Assembly: GCF_022539505.1 (NCBI RefSeq)
Contig: NC_061510.1
Location: forward strand, 274,742,330 to 274,806,329
Source of the DNA: Lolium rigidum
Taxonomy: Eukaryota; Streptophyta; Magnoliopsida; Poales; Poaceae
Direction of reading: 5' to 3'
DNA: 64,000 bases
Below, piece after piece: positions 11,346 to 25,079 of this stretch. Below the pieces are notes generated by a model that ran no database searches, had not been told where the DNA came from, and was given only the letters and a program-made list of their open reading frames with translations. A program made the translations under genes and the position numbers. Position 1 is the stretch's first letter; every line of letters begins with the position of its first letter.

Positions 11346-11799
11346 GTAGCCCCCGAGTGTCTGGCCGAAGTGAAGCTTCGGGCAGGGACTAAAGTTGCCT
11401 TCGCCGAATGTCTTTATCATCTGTTGAATCAAGTGCTTGATGTAGAGTCGAAGTTGCTTTCTATCGGGTGCGCGAAGCGCTCCCGATGGGAGTAGCCCCC
11501 GAGTCTATGGGCGGATGCTTGCAGCCACGCATAGACTCAAGTTGTACTACTCGAAGATCTTGATTGTTTATGCCGATGTCTTCAACTTTATTCTTCTTTG
11601 TTGGCGAGGTTGCCATATTTTTTATCGGGTGAGCGACCGGCGCTCCCGATGGGAGTAGCCCCCGAGCCTGTAGATAAATATGAAATAGTTATGTAAAGGG
11701 TGTAAAAATGCTAAGTCAAACACCATAGACTTTTTCAAGTTCTGAGAACTTGATGCCGATGACTCTGATGATGCCATAGATAGAGGAGTTGATGATTCA

Positions 11800-12005
11800 G
11801 ATGATATCCCAGAGGAGCCGATGATTGAGATGATGGCCCTGAGGGGAGCCGATGATTCGGATGATACCCAGGAGGAGCCGATGATTCGGATGATGGCCCA
11901 GAGGAGCCGATGATTGAGATGATGGCCCTGAGGGGAGCCGATGATTCGGATGATACACAGGAGGAGCCGATGATTCGGATGATGGCCCAGAGGAGCCGAT
12001 GATTT
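11800..12005. repeat. Tandem repeat in element A, unit about 31 bp
   Basis: Units of the form GAGCCGATGATTCGGATGAT plus a short variable end (GGCCCAGAG, ACCCAGGAG or GGCCCTGAGG) repeat about six times. Three-unit blocks recur, giving a higher-order period near 93 bp. The ORFs across it are by-products of the repeat. Confidence 0.85.
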
Positions 12006-12429
12006 TATCAAGTGCGCGCCCAGCGCTCCCGATGGAAGTAATTGTCGAGGGTGATTCAGGGTCACTTTCCTTATTGTAAATAGATAGTTTAACTACTTCA
12101 TCCGCGTTTGGATTGCGTAGTTGACACTTATTTTTCGGTAGATACATGTGTATGTATTTGTACCGTGTTGATGCTGTTGGCAAATTTTGTAGGAGCAAAT
12201 CTTAATTGTCCGTTTAAACGTTTTCGTATTCGTTGGTCTGCAAATTATTTGAGTGATCAGATCGTGTTGCGGGTCTTGCTAAACCCGCTGTATGTGCAAC
12301 TTTGCTTTCAACCGATGCATGTTCTGACAGCAGCTCCCGAATGTATCGGAAGCACTAACTCTGCCGATGAGCCCATTGTTCGTTGATATTTCCATAAGTA
12401 AAATATCGAACGTGGGTTGTTTTATATGT

Positions 12430-12828
12430 ATTTCCAGATTCTTGCTATTTACGGCGCTCGTGGAGGCATCTGTAGCATAGGAAGAGAGTAAGGTTCCTGT
12501 TGTTTCATGATCCTTGCTATCTGCGGCACTCTTTGAGGCATCTATAGCAAAGGAAAAGAGCAAGGTCCCCGTTGTTTCATGATCCTTGCTATCTGCGGCA
12601 CTCTTTGAGGCATCTATAGCAAAGGAAAAGAACAAGGTCTCCATTGATTTTGCACTCGTAATTTCAGAGGCTTTTTCATTATCCTTGCTATTTGCGGCAC
12701 TCTTTGAGGCATCTATAGCAAAGGAAAATAGCAAGGTCCCCGTTGTTTCATGATCCTTGCTATCTGCGGCACTCTTTTAGGCATCTATAGCAAAGGAAAA
12801 GAACAAGGTTTCCGTTGATTACCATCCA
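12430..12828. repeat. Tandem repeat in element A, unit about 72 bp
   Basis: The block CCTTGCTATCTGCGGCACTC followed by TTTGAGGCATCTATAGCAAAG recurs about five times. On the minus strand the unit is 24 codons long, which produces the repetitive 151-codon ORF at 12279-12734 (DASKSAADSKDHE repeats). Confidence 0.85.
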
Positions 12829-12894
12829 TTGCAGCACTCGTATTTTCAGAGGCTTTTAGATGATAATTTCAGGTATAAGAAGTCTTCATATCTT

Positions 12895-13200
12895 CTTGAA
12901 TTCCGGCGTGGATTCCAGCAAACCAGCGCCCAGCGAACCGGCGCTCTCGATGGGAGTAATAGTCTTCATATCTTTTATAATTCCGGCGTGGATGTCCGCG
13001 AACCAGCGCCCAGCGAACCGGCGCTCCCGATGGGAGTAATAGTCTTCATATCTTCTTGGCTTCCAGCGAACCGGCGCTCCCGATGGGAGTAATAGTCTTC
13101 ATATCTTCTTGGGTTCCAGCGAACCGACGCTCCCGATGGGAGTAATAGTCTTCGTATCTTCTTGGGTTCCAGCGAACCAGCGCTCCCGATGGGAGTAACC
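12895..13200. repeat. Tandem repeat in element A, unit about 50-60 bp
   Basis: AGCGAACCGGCGCTCCCGAT followed by GGGAGTAATAGTCTTCATAT repeats about five times with small length changes. The related phrase GCTCCCGATGGGAGTAGCCC near 11480 and 11650 links it to the sequence next to the polypurine tract. Confidence 0.85.
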
Positions 13201-14068
13201 GCAATAGTTCGAAGATATTTCAGGAGCCCACGAGTAATTCCAGCGCTCCCGAAAGTGCATCAGGAGAAAATATATCCAGGACCGAAGAGGATAAGTCCAT
13301 CGAGTAATGATGAAGCCATTGACCCAAGATAGTCCATGCGGCGGGCGCAGTCGAAATAATTTCGCCACCCGAGATAGTTCATGCGGCGCCTGGCTGACAT
13401 GGCTGATGAAGAAGACGTAGTTGATACGGCGGATCCACGACCGGCGAACACCCGAGTGTATCGAGTCCGCAATGTTGGGTCCACGAGAAGCGTGCCCCAA
13501 GCAGATGATGGTGTGCGCGGTCAACTAAGCAGAGAAGTCGAAGCTTGGTTTCAATTTGATTATCGGCGAACTGAAGAGTCGAACGCCGCAACGATGGCGA
13601 TGCCAGCTCCTCCGGAGGCGATGTCGATGTAGGTTTCTTCGGATTCGGTGCCGATGAAGTTGTCCGTAGTCGATTTTGTTGGCAGCCGAGGCGTAGCTGA
13701 AATATTGTTCAGAGTTGTCCGCGCAACCTGATGACTCGTTGATGCAGTATACCTCGAATGCACATAAGATACATGGTTTTGTTTTCTTCCTCTTGGAAAA
13801 ACACATACGTCCGTATGCATGCACCAATCATTGTCTCTGCACGTAACTAAGTTCATGCGTGTTTGTATGTTTGGAGAATCTGCCTTGACCAGTCGGCTGT
13901 TCGGCTGTCGTACGAACCTCAGAGGCTGCCGTACGAACATTAGAGAGCTGATCCAGCACGAGACGCAGCTGACAAAATTGGATCTTTCAGCCACAGACAA
14001 TACCGGAAGCGCGGGCATAATGTTGATGTAGAACCCTCGCGTGTAGTTCAGCATGCCTCTAGCCCAGC

Positions 14069-15856
14069 TGTAGGGATTCGTTGCATAGAAAACAAAAAAT
14101 TTCCTACCGCGAGAACGCAATCCAAGCCAAGATGCAATCTAGAAGACGGGAGCAACGAGGGGATGATCGAGACTCACCCTAGAAGAGATTCCAAAGCCTA
14201 CAAGATGAGGCTCTTGTTGCTGCGGTAGACGTTCACTTGCCGCTTGCAAAAGCGCGTAGAAGATCTTGATCACGGCGCCACGAACGGGCAGCACCTCCGT
14301 ACTCGGTCACACGTTTGGTTGTTGATGAAGACGACGTCCACCTCCCCGTTCCAGCGGGCAGCGGAAGTAGTAGCTCCTCTTGAATCCGACAGCACGACGG
14401 CGTGGTGTCGGTGGCGGTGGAGAATCCCGGCGGAGCTTCGCTAAGCGTGCGGGGAAGAAGGAGGAGTGGGGCGGCTAGGGTTTGGGGAGAGGGGGTGGCC
14501 GGCCTCCAAGGGGTGCGGCCAAGGTGGTGGCTTTGGTGTGTGGCCGGCCCCCTCCCCTATGCCCCTCATTATATAGGTGGAACCCCAAGTGTTGGACTAC
14601 AAGTCTTGGAATAAGACCCGAACCCAAAACCTTCCATGTTGTAGGGAAACCTACCCAAGGTGGGACTCCCACCCAAGTGGGATTCCCAACCTTCCATGTG
14701 GGGGGGTGGCCGGCCCCTTTGGGGGGAGTCCACCTTGGACTTTCCCCTCTAGGGTTGGCCGGCCATGGGTGGTGGAGTCCCCCCGGGACTCCGCCTTCCA
14801 AAGTGATTTCTTCCGGACTTTTCTAGAACCTTCTAGAACCTTCCATAAATGCACCGGATCATTTTCAAACATATAAAATGACTTCCTATATATGAATCTT
14901 ATTCTCCGGACCATTCCGGAACTCCTCGTGATGTCCGGGATCTCATCCGGGACTCCGAACAAATATTCGAACTCCATTCCATATTCAATTTCTACCATTT
15001 CAACATCCAACTTTAAGTGTGTCACCCTACGGTTCGTGAACTATGCGGACATGGTTGAGTACTCACTCCGACCAATAACCAATAGCGGGATGCTGGAGAT
15101 CCATAATGGCTCCCACATATTCAACGATGACTTAGTGATCGAATGAACCATTCACATACGATACCAATTCCCTTTGTCACGCGATATTTTACTTGTCCGA
15201 GGTTTGATCATCGGTATCACTCTATACCTTGTTCAACCTCGTCTCCTGACAAGTACTCTTTACTCGTACCGCGGTATGTGGTATCTTATGAACTTATTCA
15301 TATGCTTGCAAGACATTAGACGACATTCCACCGAGAGGGCCCAGAGTATATCTATCCGTCATCGGGATGGACAAATCCCACTATTGATCCATATGCCTCA
15401 ACTCATACTTTCCGGATACTTAATCCCACCTTTATAACCACCCATTTACGCAGTGGCGTTTGATGTAATCAAAATACCCTTCCGGTATAAGTGATTTACA
15501 TGATCTCATGGTCGAAAGGACTAGGTAACTATGTATCGAAAGCTTATAGCAAATGAACTTAATGACGTGATCTTATGCTACGCTTAATTGGGTGTGTCCA
15601 TTACATCATTCACATAATGATATAACCTTGTCATTAATAACATCCAATGTTCATGATCACAAAACGATGATCATCTATTAATCAACAAGCTAGTTATACA
15701 AGAGGCTTCACTAGGGACTTCTTGTTTGTTTACATAACACACATGTATCAATGTTCCGGTTAATACAATTATAGCATGGTATGTAAACATTATCATAAAC
15801 TCAAAGATATATTATAATAACCATTTTATTATTGCCTCTTGGGCATATCTCCAACA
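14069..15856 (-). repeat. 3' LTR of copia B
   Basis: 1,788 bp, paired with 21841-23626. The polypurine tract (GAGAC-GTGGGA side) adjoins it at 15857-15867. Confidence 0.93.
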
Positions 15857-18800
15857 GTCTCCCACTTGCACTAGAGTCAATAATCTAGTTTACATATGTA
15901 AAGATATAACACCTTGGCCTTCTGGTGTTTTATCATGTTTCGCCTATGGGAGAGGTTTTAGTCTACGGATCTGACATGCTCAGAAACGTATGTATTTTGC
16001 AATTCATTTGCGTCTCAACGCATCACTCATTTTCCAAATGAGTCGGCATATATGCTTAGTCCTCTGGTGGAACCTTAATTCCGCGGTCTGAAATATGTCA
16101 CTAATATTGTCACACACAATATAGCTTCAAAATTCTGACACTATCGGAACTACACCAAGTTCTCAAAGAACTTTTGACTTAACATCTTTAGTCATTGTCA
16201 AAACAATGACATATTCTACCTTCATTTGTAGAATCCGTCACAACATTTAGAACTCTTCTAAATCTAGCATTGTGCTACCTTTTTAATAACACTTAGCCTA
16301 ATTGAGATCTGAAATTAATTCTTATATGTGACCAAACAAGTATCGGTGCAACACCTTACAGCGATTTGTTTGTCATTACCCCATATAACACCATATATAT
16401 ATATCCTTGGTTCTTCTGAAGTACACAGGGATATTCTTACTGTTTGTCCAATGATTATCACATGAATCATTCTGGTATATGCTCCTAACCTTTTAGAGCA
16501 CATGACATCTGATTTTGTACATATTATTTGTGATCCAAAATCACTCAAGTCTTGTTAAACCTTTGTATGCAAAGAACACCTTCTTAATATTTATATATTG
16601 AACTACTTCAATATCCATTATATGTACCTTGACTTAAACTTATTTTTTGTTTTAATATATCTTCATAGATCTTGACACTAAATATGTTTCAGTCCATATC
16701 CTTTCATTGAAGTTAATTCTCAATGAAACCTTTTTAATCAATTATATAATTACACTATTTATAATCAACGATATGTCAGCTACATAAAGTATTACAAATA
16801 TGTCTCAGCGCTCCCACTTAATTTCTTGCAAATGCAAGCACCTTCATCGTTTACGATGAAATCAAAACTCTTTGACTATTTCATCCGGTGAAGATTCCAA
16901 CTCCGCAATACTCACTTCATCCAATTGAAGTTCGTATTCTTATCTAGTATTCTACGGACTAGCAAAACTCTTGGTTGTATCTTGTATACACCTTTAATAC
17001 ACACTTCTGTTAAGTAATATATTTTGCTATCCTACTAGCATATCTCATAAAGAAATATGTAGTGATTACTAGAATAATCCACATAGACTATAAACATTGC
17101 TACGGAAGATCTAATCTTATCGTACTCAACTCTTTGAACTTTGTCGTAAACAACTTTTCGACAAGTCGAGCTTCTTTAAGGATATTACATCCAAGTCCAT
17201 CAATTTTATAGATCCATTTACTTTCAAAAAGTATTCATCTATCTTGGATTTCATGGCGTATAGCCATTTTAACGGAGTCAGGGCCCATCATAACTTCTTT
17301 GTTTGTAGTTGGTTTATCATTGTTCAAAATCAATCCTTTGTTCACAAATCATTTATTTGATCACAAAGTAAACCATACCTACAAGGTTCAATATGTACTT
17401 CAATCTCCATGGCATAAATCACTTTGTAGTCATGGGAGCCATGATCGTCGTGGCCGCTTTCGGAACCAATTCCGATGCTGCGCTACTCTGATCATTATGC
17501 TCAGGTTCATAAACCTTATCAAATTCTATTGTCCTCCCACTCAAATACTTCGCTAGAAAACAATTTCTTGGAAATAAGCAAGTAACATTAACAAACACTT
17601 TTGTCTTTTACTTCATAGTGGAAAGAATTCCCAATCAATTCTCTGGGATAACCAACAAAGACATTCATCCGATTTTGGTTGTAAACTCACTTACTTATGC
17701 TATGCATACCAAAATTTAAGAAAAAGACTATTAGGGTTCATACCCATGCCATAACTCGTATGGTGTCATTTCAACGGATCATGATGATGCTCTATTTAGT
17801 GTAAAAACGGTAGTCACTAAAGCATAATCCACAAAAATATAATGGCATCAATATTTTATATCATCATTGAACCAACAAGGTTTGGATACATCTCTCGGAT
17901 ACTCCATCATCACTATGATACTTCAAGAAACGTGAGTTATAGAAATATTTCATAACTCTCTCAGATGTTCGCTAAAACCTCGTAATTCAAATATTTCCAC
18001 TATGATCCAATCATAGATATTTGACTTTTCTATTACGATGATTTCCACTTCATGTTGAAATTTATTTGAATCCATTCAAATGTTTCAAACTTCTTTCTTA
18101 TTGAATATATCCACATATATATACTCAATTCATTGTTGGAAGTTTTTCATGAAGTAGAAGAATCTCCCGCACACAACTATGCCCAGTGAACCACATACAT
18201 CATCATGTATGTTTCCACTAAGTCAGTTGCCCGTTCAACTCTTGGCCTATGAACGGTATTTCAGTCATTCTCTTTAGAAAAGATTTGCAAGCGCCAAACG
18301 ATTCAAAAATCAAATGACTCCAAAAATCCATCTGCATGGAGTTTCTTCATGCGTTCCTTTCTAACATGACCTAAATGGCGGTTCCATAAATAAGTGGAAT
18401 TCAAATCATTTGCCTTATGGCATTTTAGCGTCAGTGTTATGTATGTGTGTTTCACCATTAAGATTTATAATAACTTATCCATCGTACATGGAATAATGTC
18501 ATAATTTGAACAACTCATTGTTTTCATTTGACCAGAGCAAAATAACAATTACTAAGTTCTTTATTATAAATTCTAAGGGCTAGATGGAATGCCAACGACG
18601 AACATAATAACACTTTATTTTTGTTCCAGAAGTGCATTCCTATCATATTCCTTGTCAGTCACTTAGGCCATTGTATTCTTGTATTGCGTTGTTTTGTATG
18701 ACACTTCATACCAACCAATATGGTACTAATACCCAAGAATTTCATTGTGTGATCAAACTAGGAATACAACCATAACATGTATATCATTTATATACACCTG

Positions 18801-21800
18801 AGCTAGACTTTCTAGTCTTTTCTTTTCTTTCTGCCAAAATATCTTTTGTAGTTTCTCTTTTAGCTTTCCTCATTATTCATAAAAATACTTTAACATCAAT
18901 AACTTCTAGGTCTGTTGGTCAAATACCAATAACCTTGAGGTTCTGAAGTTGATCATCATATGAAAAATGTTCCGGATTTCACTATTAGTAACCTTTTAAT
19001 ATGATGAACAATTACACTCATAATTTTATCCATCATATCATGACGACTTTTCGAGACCATGTCTGTACATGCTAGGCTCGTAAAGTTTAACCTCAGTATC
19101 CGTATGTGCAAATCTGGCTTGCACCCGTTGTATGCACACATAGAATCTATACCTTAGTATTCGAAACTACGAGTCTTAGCAACGGTGCATACTAAGGACG
19201 ATCACTTCATGGATATACGAATATCGTTAGTGCCCCAATAGTTGGAGGATTGGGACGCCTTGCGTCTTCAACCTTCGTACATTCCCATAAAACTTATGAG
19301 TTTATGTAGTCTCACCAAATTATATTCTATCACCTTGCAACAAGGTCTTAGATATCACATATATCTCATACCTTGATTATTTCTGAAAACTATATTTTCA
19401 GCTCCTTACTTTTCAAACAGATTTGAACTTCAAGTTTCACGGAGACAAGATAACTTTAGGTACTAATTGAAACCATAGCTCTTTGAATCAACAATGTGAG
19501 GTTTACTAAAAGTTTGCAATAGGACTTAATCATTTCTTGATTCTTTAACAATACGGTACCAGTCCGTAAAGTTTCTTGTCAAACTTAACAGTATTTCTAT
19601 CTCAATAAACAAGACTAGCGTTTGGTAGAAAAACGGATGCCAATACTACAAATTAATTCAAAATACTACTCAGACTATGTTTATGATAATTAGTCGAAAA
19701 TGCTAATCTGATCTCGAGCACATATGAGCTCGTTTTTTGGACCACACGTTTTTTGTTCAGTTGGTGGTAGCTAACTGTATCTCCTGTCGTACGTCTATTT
19801 TTCTAACGTACAGCTTGCAGCGCACGGCCCCACCTATTGCTGGCCATCCCCGACGGTCGATACCGGTACATAATTCAGGAACGGAGTGGACCGGGACTAT
19901 ATTCTGTATACATGCAGACGTTGGGCTCATCTCAGGCATGGCCATGAGCTCATCTCAGCCATGGCCCATAGCCGCTCTGAATCCAACGCCACGAGCTGCT
20001 TGCTCAGCCTGCGCCTCAAATCCACCGCCAAGTTGTGCGGAGGCGGCAGCCACTCGCAGCTGGAGCCGACACGTTGGTGCCCTGCAGCAGGTTCTTCCAT
20101 GGCAGGGATCTGAAGTCTGGTCCGGAGCTCCATCCATGGCCCAGCCAGTGCACGAGTTCTTTGGGGGCACCCCATCCATGGCCTCCCACCAGCCGCACAA
20201 GTCCTGCAACAGCATCCCTTCTAGGCCGCCTCAGCAGCAGCAGCTGTCGACCCCATCCAAAGTTCCAAACCCCCGCCGGGAGATACCAACAGGCAGCAGG
20301 GTCAGTTCTTCTCCGGCCAAATCCCAGTATCAATAGTCTGGAGGCCCGTACTTACGTTGCACGCGGATGGATTATCTCTGTCATTAACCTGTTAGTCACT
20401 GTGTTAGTCATCGGTGTAGTTCTTAGAATCCTGATAGTAGTTCTTAATTTCTGTACCGCGGTCTATAACCACGTTACGTCCTCTACCATAAGGTCAGCAC
20501 ATCATTAGGCTAACTGATGAAAACGTGAAGCAAACGGCTGTCGAAAACTGCCCCTAGTACATACGACGCCCATGTGGTATCTGATTTTTTCTGCGTTCGG
20601 TATCTGAAATGAAACTCTGCAACGTCTGACATCCTGAGACCAAATGCATGGTCCATAAAACGAGCTCATATGAGCTCGAGTGCAGAAACGCCTCGTCCAT
20701 AATTAGTTCATGTTTTAATCTAATTACTAATGAACTCCCACTTAATACAACATCCCTCATAGTTGTTAAGTGGTACACGATCCACATCCACTACATCAAA
20801 ACCGATCATCACGTGAGATGATGTAGCTTCAATGGTGAACATCAACATGTTGATCATATCATCCATATGACTCGTGTTCAACCTTTCGGTTTCCGTTGTC
20901 CCGAGGCCATGTCTGTACATGCTAGGCTCGTCAAGCAAACCCAAGTATTCCGCGTGTGCAACATGGCTTACACCCGTTGTATGTGAACGTTGAGTCTATC
21001 ACATCCGATCATCACGAGATGCTTCGAAACGACGAACTATATCAACGGTGCATACGAGGAGAACACTTTATTATCTTGATATTAATGTGAGGGATCATCT
21101 TATAATGCTACCGTCGCGTTCTAAGCAAAATAAGATGCATAAAGGATTAACATCACATGCAATTCATATGTGATATGATATGGCCCTTTAGTCTTCGCGC
21201 CTTCGATCTTCATCTCCAAAGCACGGACATGATCTCCATCATCAACGGGCATGATCTCCATCATCGTCGGTGTAGCGTCAAGGTCCATGGCGCCGTCTTC
21301 ATGGTTGTTCACCGCATGTAGCAACTATTACAACTACTTTGAAATAATACTCAACATGATTTTTAAAGACAACCATAAGGCTCCTGCCGGTTGCCACAAT
21401 ACAATAATGATCATCTCATACATATTCATCATCACATCATGGCCATATCACATCACCAAACCCTGCAAAAACAAGTTAGACGCCTCTAATTTGGTTTGCA
21501 TATTTTACGTGGTTTAGGGTTTTCGAGTAAGATCTAATCTACCTACGAACATGAACCACAACGATGATACTAGTGTTGTCAATAGAAAGAGTAAATTGGA
21601 TCTTCACTATAGTGGGAGAGACAGACACCCGCAAAGCCACTTATGCAATACAAGTTGCATGTCGAACGTGGAGCAAGTCTCATGAACGCGGTCATGTAAA
21701 GTTAGCCCGGGCCGCTTCATCCCACTATGCCGCAAGATGCAAAGTACACGAACTAAAGACAACAAAAGCATCAACGCCCACAAAACAATTGTGTTCTACT

Positions 21801-21840
21801 CGTGCAACCAATCTATGCATAGACACGGCTCTGATACCAC
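15857..21840 (-). pseudogene. Interior of copia B, decayed gag-pol region
   Basis: This is 6 kb between the LTRs. An autonomous element of this family would have a polyprotein of well over 1,000 codons, yet no minus-strand ORF here exceeds about 80 codons. Close to the primer site (20700-21330) the leader is recognisable. A second, diverged copy of about 150 bp of that leader lies at 19040-19200 (shared phrase GTCTGTACATGCTAGGCTCG at 19062-19081 and 20912-20931). The element must have moved with proteins from a partner. Confidence 0.7.
19708..20686. mobile_element. Inverted-repeat element inside copia B
   Basis: The left end CTCGAGCACATATGAGCTCG followed by TTTTTTGGACCA (19713-19744) is matched by the reverse complement of the right end (CTCGAGCTCATATGAGCTCG, then TTTTATGGACCA, 20680-20649). 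That is about 32 bp with two mismatches, extending weakly to about 38. The enclosed sequence of roughly 0.9 kb is GC-rich, unlike the AT-rich copia interior around it, and holds a 199-codon ORF (19737-20336, plus) that I cannot identify. A target duplication was not found. A Mutator-like or other MITE is possible. Confidence 0.55.
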
Positions 21841-23626
21841 TGTAGGGATTCGTTGCATAGAAAACAAAAAATTTCCTACCGCGAGAACGCAATCCAAGCC
21901 AAGATGCAATCTAGAAGACGGGAGCAACGAGGGGATGATCGAGACTCACCCTTGAAGATATTCCAAAGCCTACAAGATGAGGCTCTTGTTGCTGCGGTAG
22001 ATGTTCACTTGCCGCTTGCAAAAGCGCGTAGAAGATCTTGATCACGGCGCCACGAACGGGCAGCACCTCCGTACTCGGTCACACGTTCGGTTGTTGATGA
22101 AGACGACGTCCACCTCCCCGTTCCAGCGGGCAGCGGAAGTAGTAGATCCTCTTGAATCCGAGAGCACGACGGCGTGGTGTCGGTGGCGGTGGAGAATCCC
22201 GGCGGAGCTTTGCTAAGCGTGCGGGGAAGAAGGAGGAGTGGGGCGGCTAGGGTTTGGGGAGAGGGGGTGGCCGGCCTCCAAGGGGTGCGGCCAAGGTGGT
22301 GGCTTTGGTGTGTGGCCGGCCCTCCTCCCCTATGCCCCTCATTATATAGGTGGAACCCCAAGTGTTGGACTACAAGTCTTCGAATAAGACCCGAACCCAA
22401 AACCTTCCATGTTGTAGGGAAACCTACCCAAGGTGGGACTCCCACCCAAGTGGGATTCCCACCCTTCCATGTGGGGGGGTGGCCGGCCCCTTTGGGGGGA
22501 GTCCACCTTGGACTTTCCCCTCTAGGGTTGGCCGGCCATGGGTGGTGGAGTCCCTCCGGGACTCCGCCTTCCAAAGTGATTTCTTCCGGACTTTTCTAGA
22601 ACCTTCTAGAACCTTCCATAAATGCACCAGATCATTTTCAAACATATAAAATGACTTCCTATATATGAATCTTATTCTCCGGACCATTCCGGAACTCCTC
22701 GTGATGTCCGAGATCTCATCCGGGACTCCGAACAAATATTCGAACTCCATTCCATATTCAATTTCTACCATTTCAACATCCAACTTTAAGTGTGTCACCC
22801 TACGGTTCGTGAACTATGCGGACATGGTTGAGTACTCACTCCGACCAATAACCAATAGCGGGATCCGGAGATCCATAATGGCTCCCACATATTCAACGAT
22901 GACTTAGTGATCGAATGAACCATTCACATACGATACCAATTCCCTTTGTCACGCGATATTTTACTTGTCCGAGGTTTGATCATCGGTATCACTCTATACC
23001 TTGTTCAACCTCGTCTCCGACAAGTACTCTTTACTCGTACCGTGGTATGTGGTCTCTTATGAACTTATTCATATGCTTGCAAGACATTAGACGACATTCC
23101 ACCGAGAGGGCCCGAGTATATCTATCCGTCATCGGGATGGACAAATCCCACTATTGATCCATATGCCTCAACTCATACTTTCCGGATACTTAATCCCACC
23201 TTTATAACCACCCATTTACGCAGTGGCGTTTGATGTAATCAAAGTACCCTTCCGGTATAAGTGATTTACATGATCTCATGGTCGAAAGGACTAGGTAACT
23301 ATGTATCGAAAGCTTATAGCAAATGAACTTAATGACGTGATCTTATGCTACGCTTAATTGGGTGTGTCCATTACATCATTCACATAATGATATAACCTTG
23401 TCATTAATAACATCCAATGTTCATGATCACGAAACGATGATCATCTATTAATCAACAAGCTAGTTATACAAGAGGCTTCACTAGGGACTTCTTGTTTGTT
23501 TACATAACACACATGTATCAATGTTCCGGTTAATACAATTATAGCATGGTATGTAAACATTATCATAAACTCAAAGATATATTATAATAACCATTTTATT
23601 ATTGCCTCTTGGGCATATCTCCAACA
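21841..23626 (-). repeat. 5' LTR of copia B
   Basis: 1,786 bp, with the Met-tRNA primer site directly inside it (21840-21828). ORFs in both LTR copies (such as 14475-14801 and 22005-22574) are duplicated by-products, not genes. Confidence 0.93.
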
Positions 23627-23824
23627 CCAGCGTCACAGCGAAGCCGCCGTTAGTGATGATTAGATTGATTGCTTCGAAGAAGATGAATCCGCCAGATGTA
23701 ATCGCCGCATTGTTGATGACGAGCTTGATGATGAAGTAGATAGATCCCGCCCAGATGACAAAATCCAGTCGTCGCGATCCCCTCCTTCTAGCGCAGCGCC
23801 GGTCCAAGATAATTCACATGGCGC

Positions 23825-24992
23825 TGTTGGCGTCAGAAACCCACCGGCGGGCAGCGACTGGCCAACACGGTAGAGCCGGGAATGACTAGGGCTGCGGCTG
23901 GCCCCAGTCCCTCAGAGCGACGGCCCGCAAAGCCTCCTGGTCGCGCGCCGATGCTGGGTCGCAAGGGCGTGCCACCTGACCTATACCTGGTCAGGAAGGT
24001 GTGGATGATGCCTCGCTTAGTTTCCTGCAGGGCACACACGTACACGTTAAATACGAGCCTCGATCGGCTCTCAGGTTGTCCTGTAAATCGGCTCAGGGAG
24101 CCGATTCACCCATGATTCGTCCAAGGTGGCCGAATATATGGTGGTCCTGCTTGATCAACATAAAGCGTATGAGATCCACGACGATCTGGGGTTTTCACCG
24201 CATAATCGGATCATCCTACTCACGATTGGGCCTCGCGCTCACGCACGGTAAACGTAAGCCAGCCCTAAACAAGGCCTAAAAACCAACACTAGGTTGATCC
24301 TCGGAACGTCCTGTCTAGGGGCAGCAAACTACACCCGGCATGCCGCTGGATCCTCCAACCCTTTGTAAGGCCTAACTATTGCAGATATTAAACTAATCCT
24401 TGACGAATCAAGGATCGACCATAACGGATCAGATCTACTAAACACAGATCAAGCGGGGTGCCGCCCCTGCACCCATGATGAGGCACAAGGACGGCTAGAC
24501 GCGCAAGGGTTGCACTACGCGAGCATATGATGCTAAGAACGATGCTAACCCTAACGCGTCTATGATAACTACGTTGCTCGCCATCAAAAACGCTTCGAGT
24601 ACGAGCAACGCATGAACAACTAGGCGAGGCTTGTCTGCCTAGATCGCGAGATGCGATCTAGGCAGCATGATGCTTACCGGAGGAACCCTCGAGACGAAGG
24701 AGTTGGCGATGCGCCGAGATTGGTTTGTGTTGAACGTTGGTTGTTGTTTATTCCATAAACCCTAGATACATATTTATAGTCCGGGGACTTTCTAATGTGG
24801 GCGTGCACCAAACCGTGCACGGGTAAAACTCTAACTTCTAAACTAAGATGCGATCTAATATGTTACAGATACATGGGCAGTTTAGCCCAACTTGGTAAAC
24901 AAGGCCGATTCACGTATTTTCTTCCATGTATAATCTTCACGTCCATCTCGATCGCGGCCCACCTCTAGCTCGGTCAAATTCTGGTGATAACA
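23825..24992 (-). repeat. 3' LTR of gypsy C
   Basis: 1,168 bp, TGTTGGCGTC to GGTGATAACA on the plus strand, paired with 28449-29618. Confidence 0.92.
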
Positions 24993-25079
24993 CATGCCCC
25001 CTGGTTTTGGAAATGACATTTCCAAAATCATTACGCTTTTCTCTCGTAGGGTCATGTCGTGGCGGAACCATCGCGAAGT

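Larger units (their letters stand above)
14069..23626 (-). mobile_element. Copia retrotransposon B, BARE/Angela type, nested in A
   Basis: The LTRs at 14069-15856 and 21841-23626 differ at only about twenty positions that I could count over roughly 1.79 kb. The element is flanked by the 5-bp duplication CCAGC (14064-14068 and 23627-23631). On the minus strand the LTR begins TGTTGGAGATATGCCCAAGA, the hallmark start of BARE/Angela LTRs. It is followed by GTGGTATCAGAGC (21840-21828), complementary to initiator-Met tRNA. AAGTGGGAGAC before the other LTR is the polypurine tract. The 6-kb interior has stop codons throughout, so no working polyprotein remains. A further inverted-repeat element sits inside it (about 19708-20686). 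Confidence 0.93.

Noticed and set aside
11622..12065. 147-codon minus-strand ORF with repeated SSESSAPL-like units
   Set aside because: Translation of the 31-bp tandem array in element A, also open in a second frame (11797-12198), so coding is not indicated.
12279..12734. 151-codon minus-strand ORF with repeated DASKSAADSKDHE units
   Set aside because: It is the translation of the 72-bp tandem array in element A; the unit happens to be a multiple of three.
13560..14120. 186-codon minus-strand ORF spanning the A/B junction
   Set aside because: It runs from the LTR of copia B into element A, so it was created by the insertion and has no retroelement motif.
22005..22574. 189-codon ORF and its partners near 14475-14801
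   Set aside because: They lie in the two LTR copies of copia B; the longer one exists only because a few substitutions removed stops.
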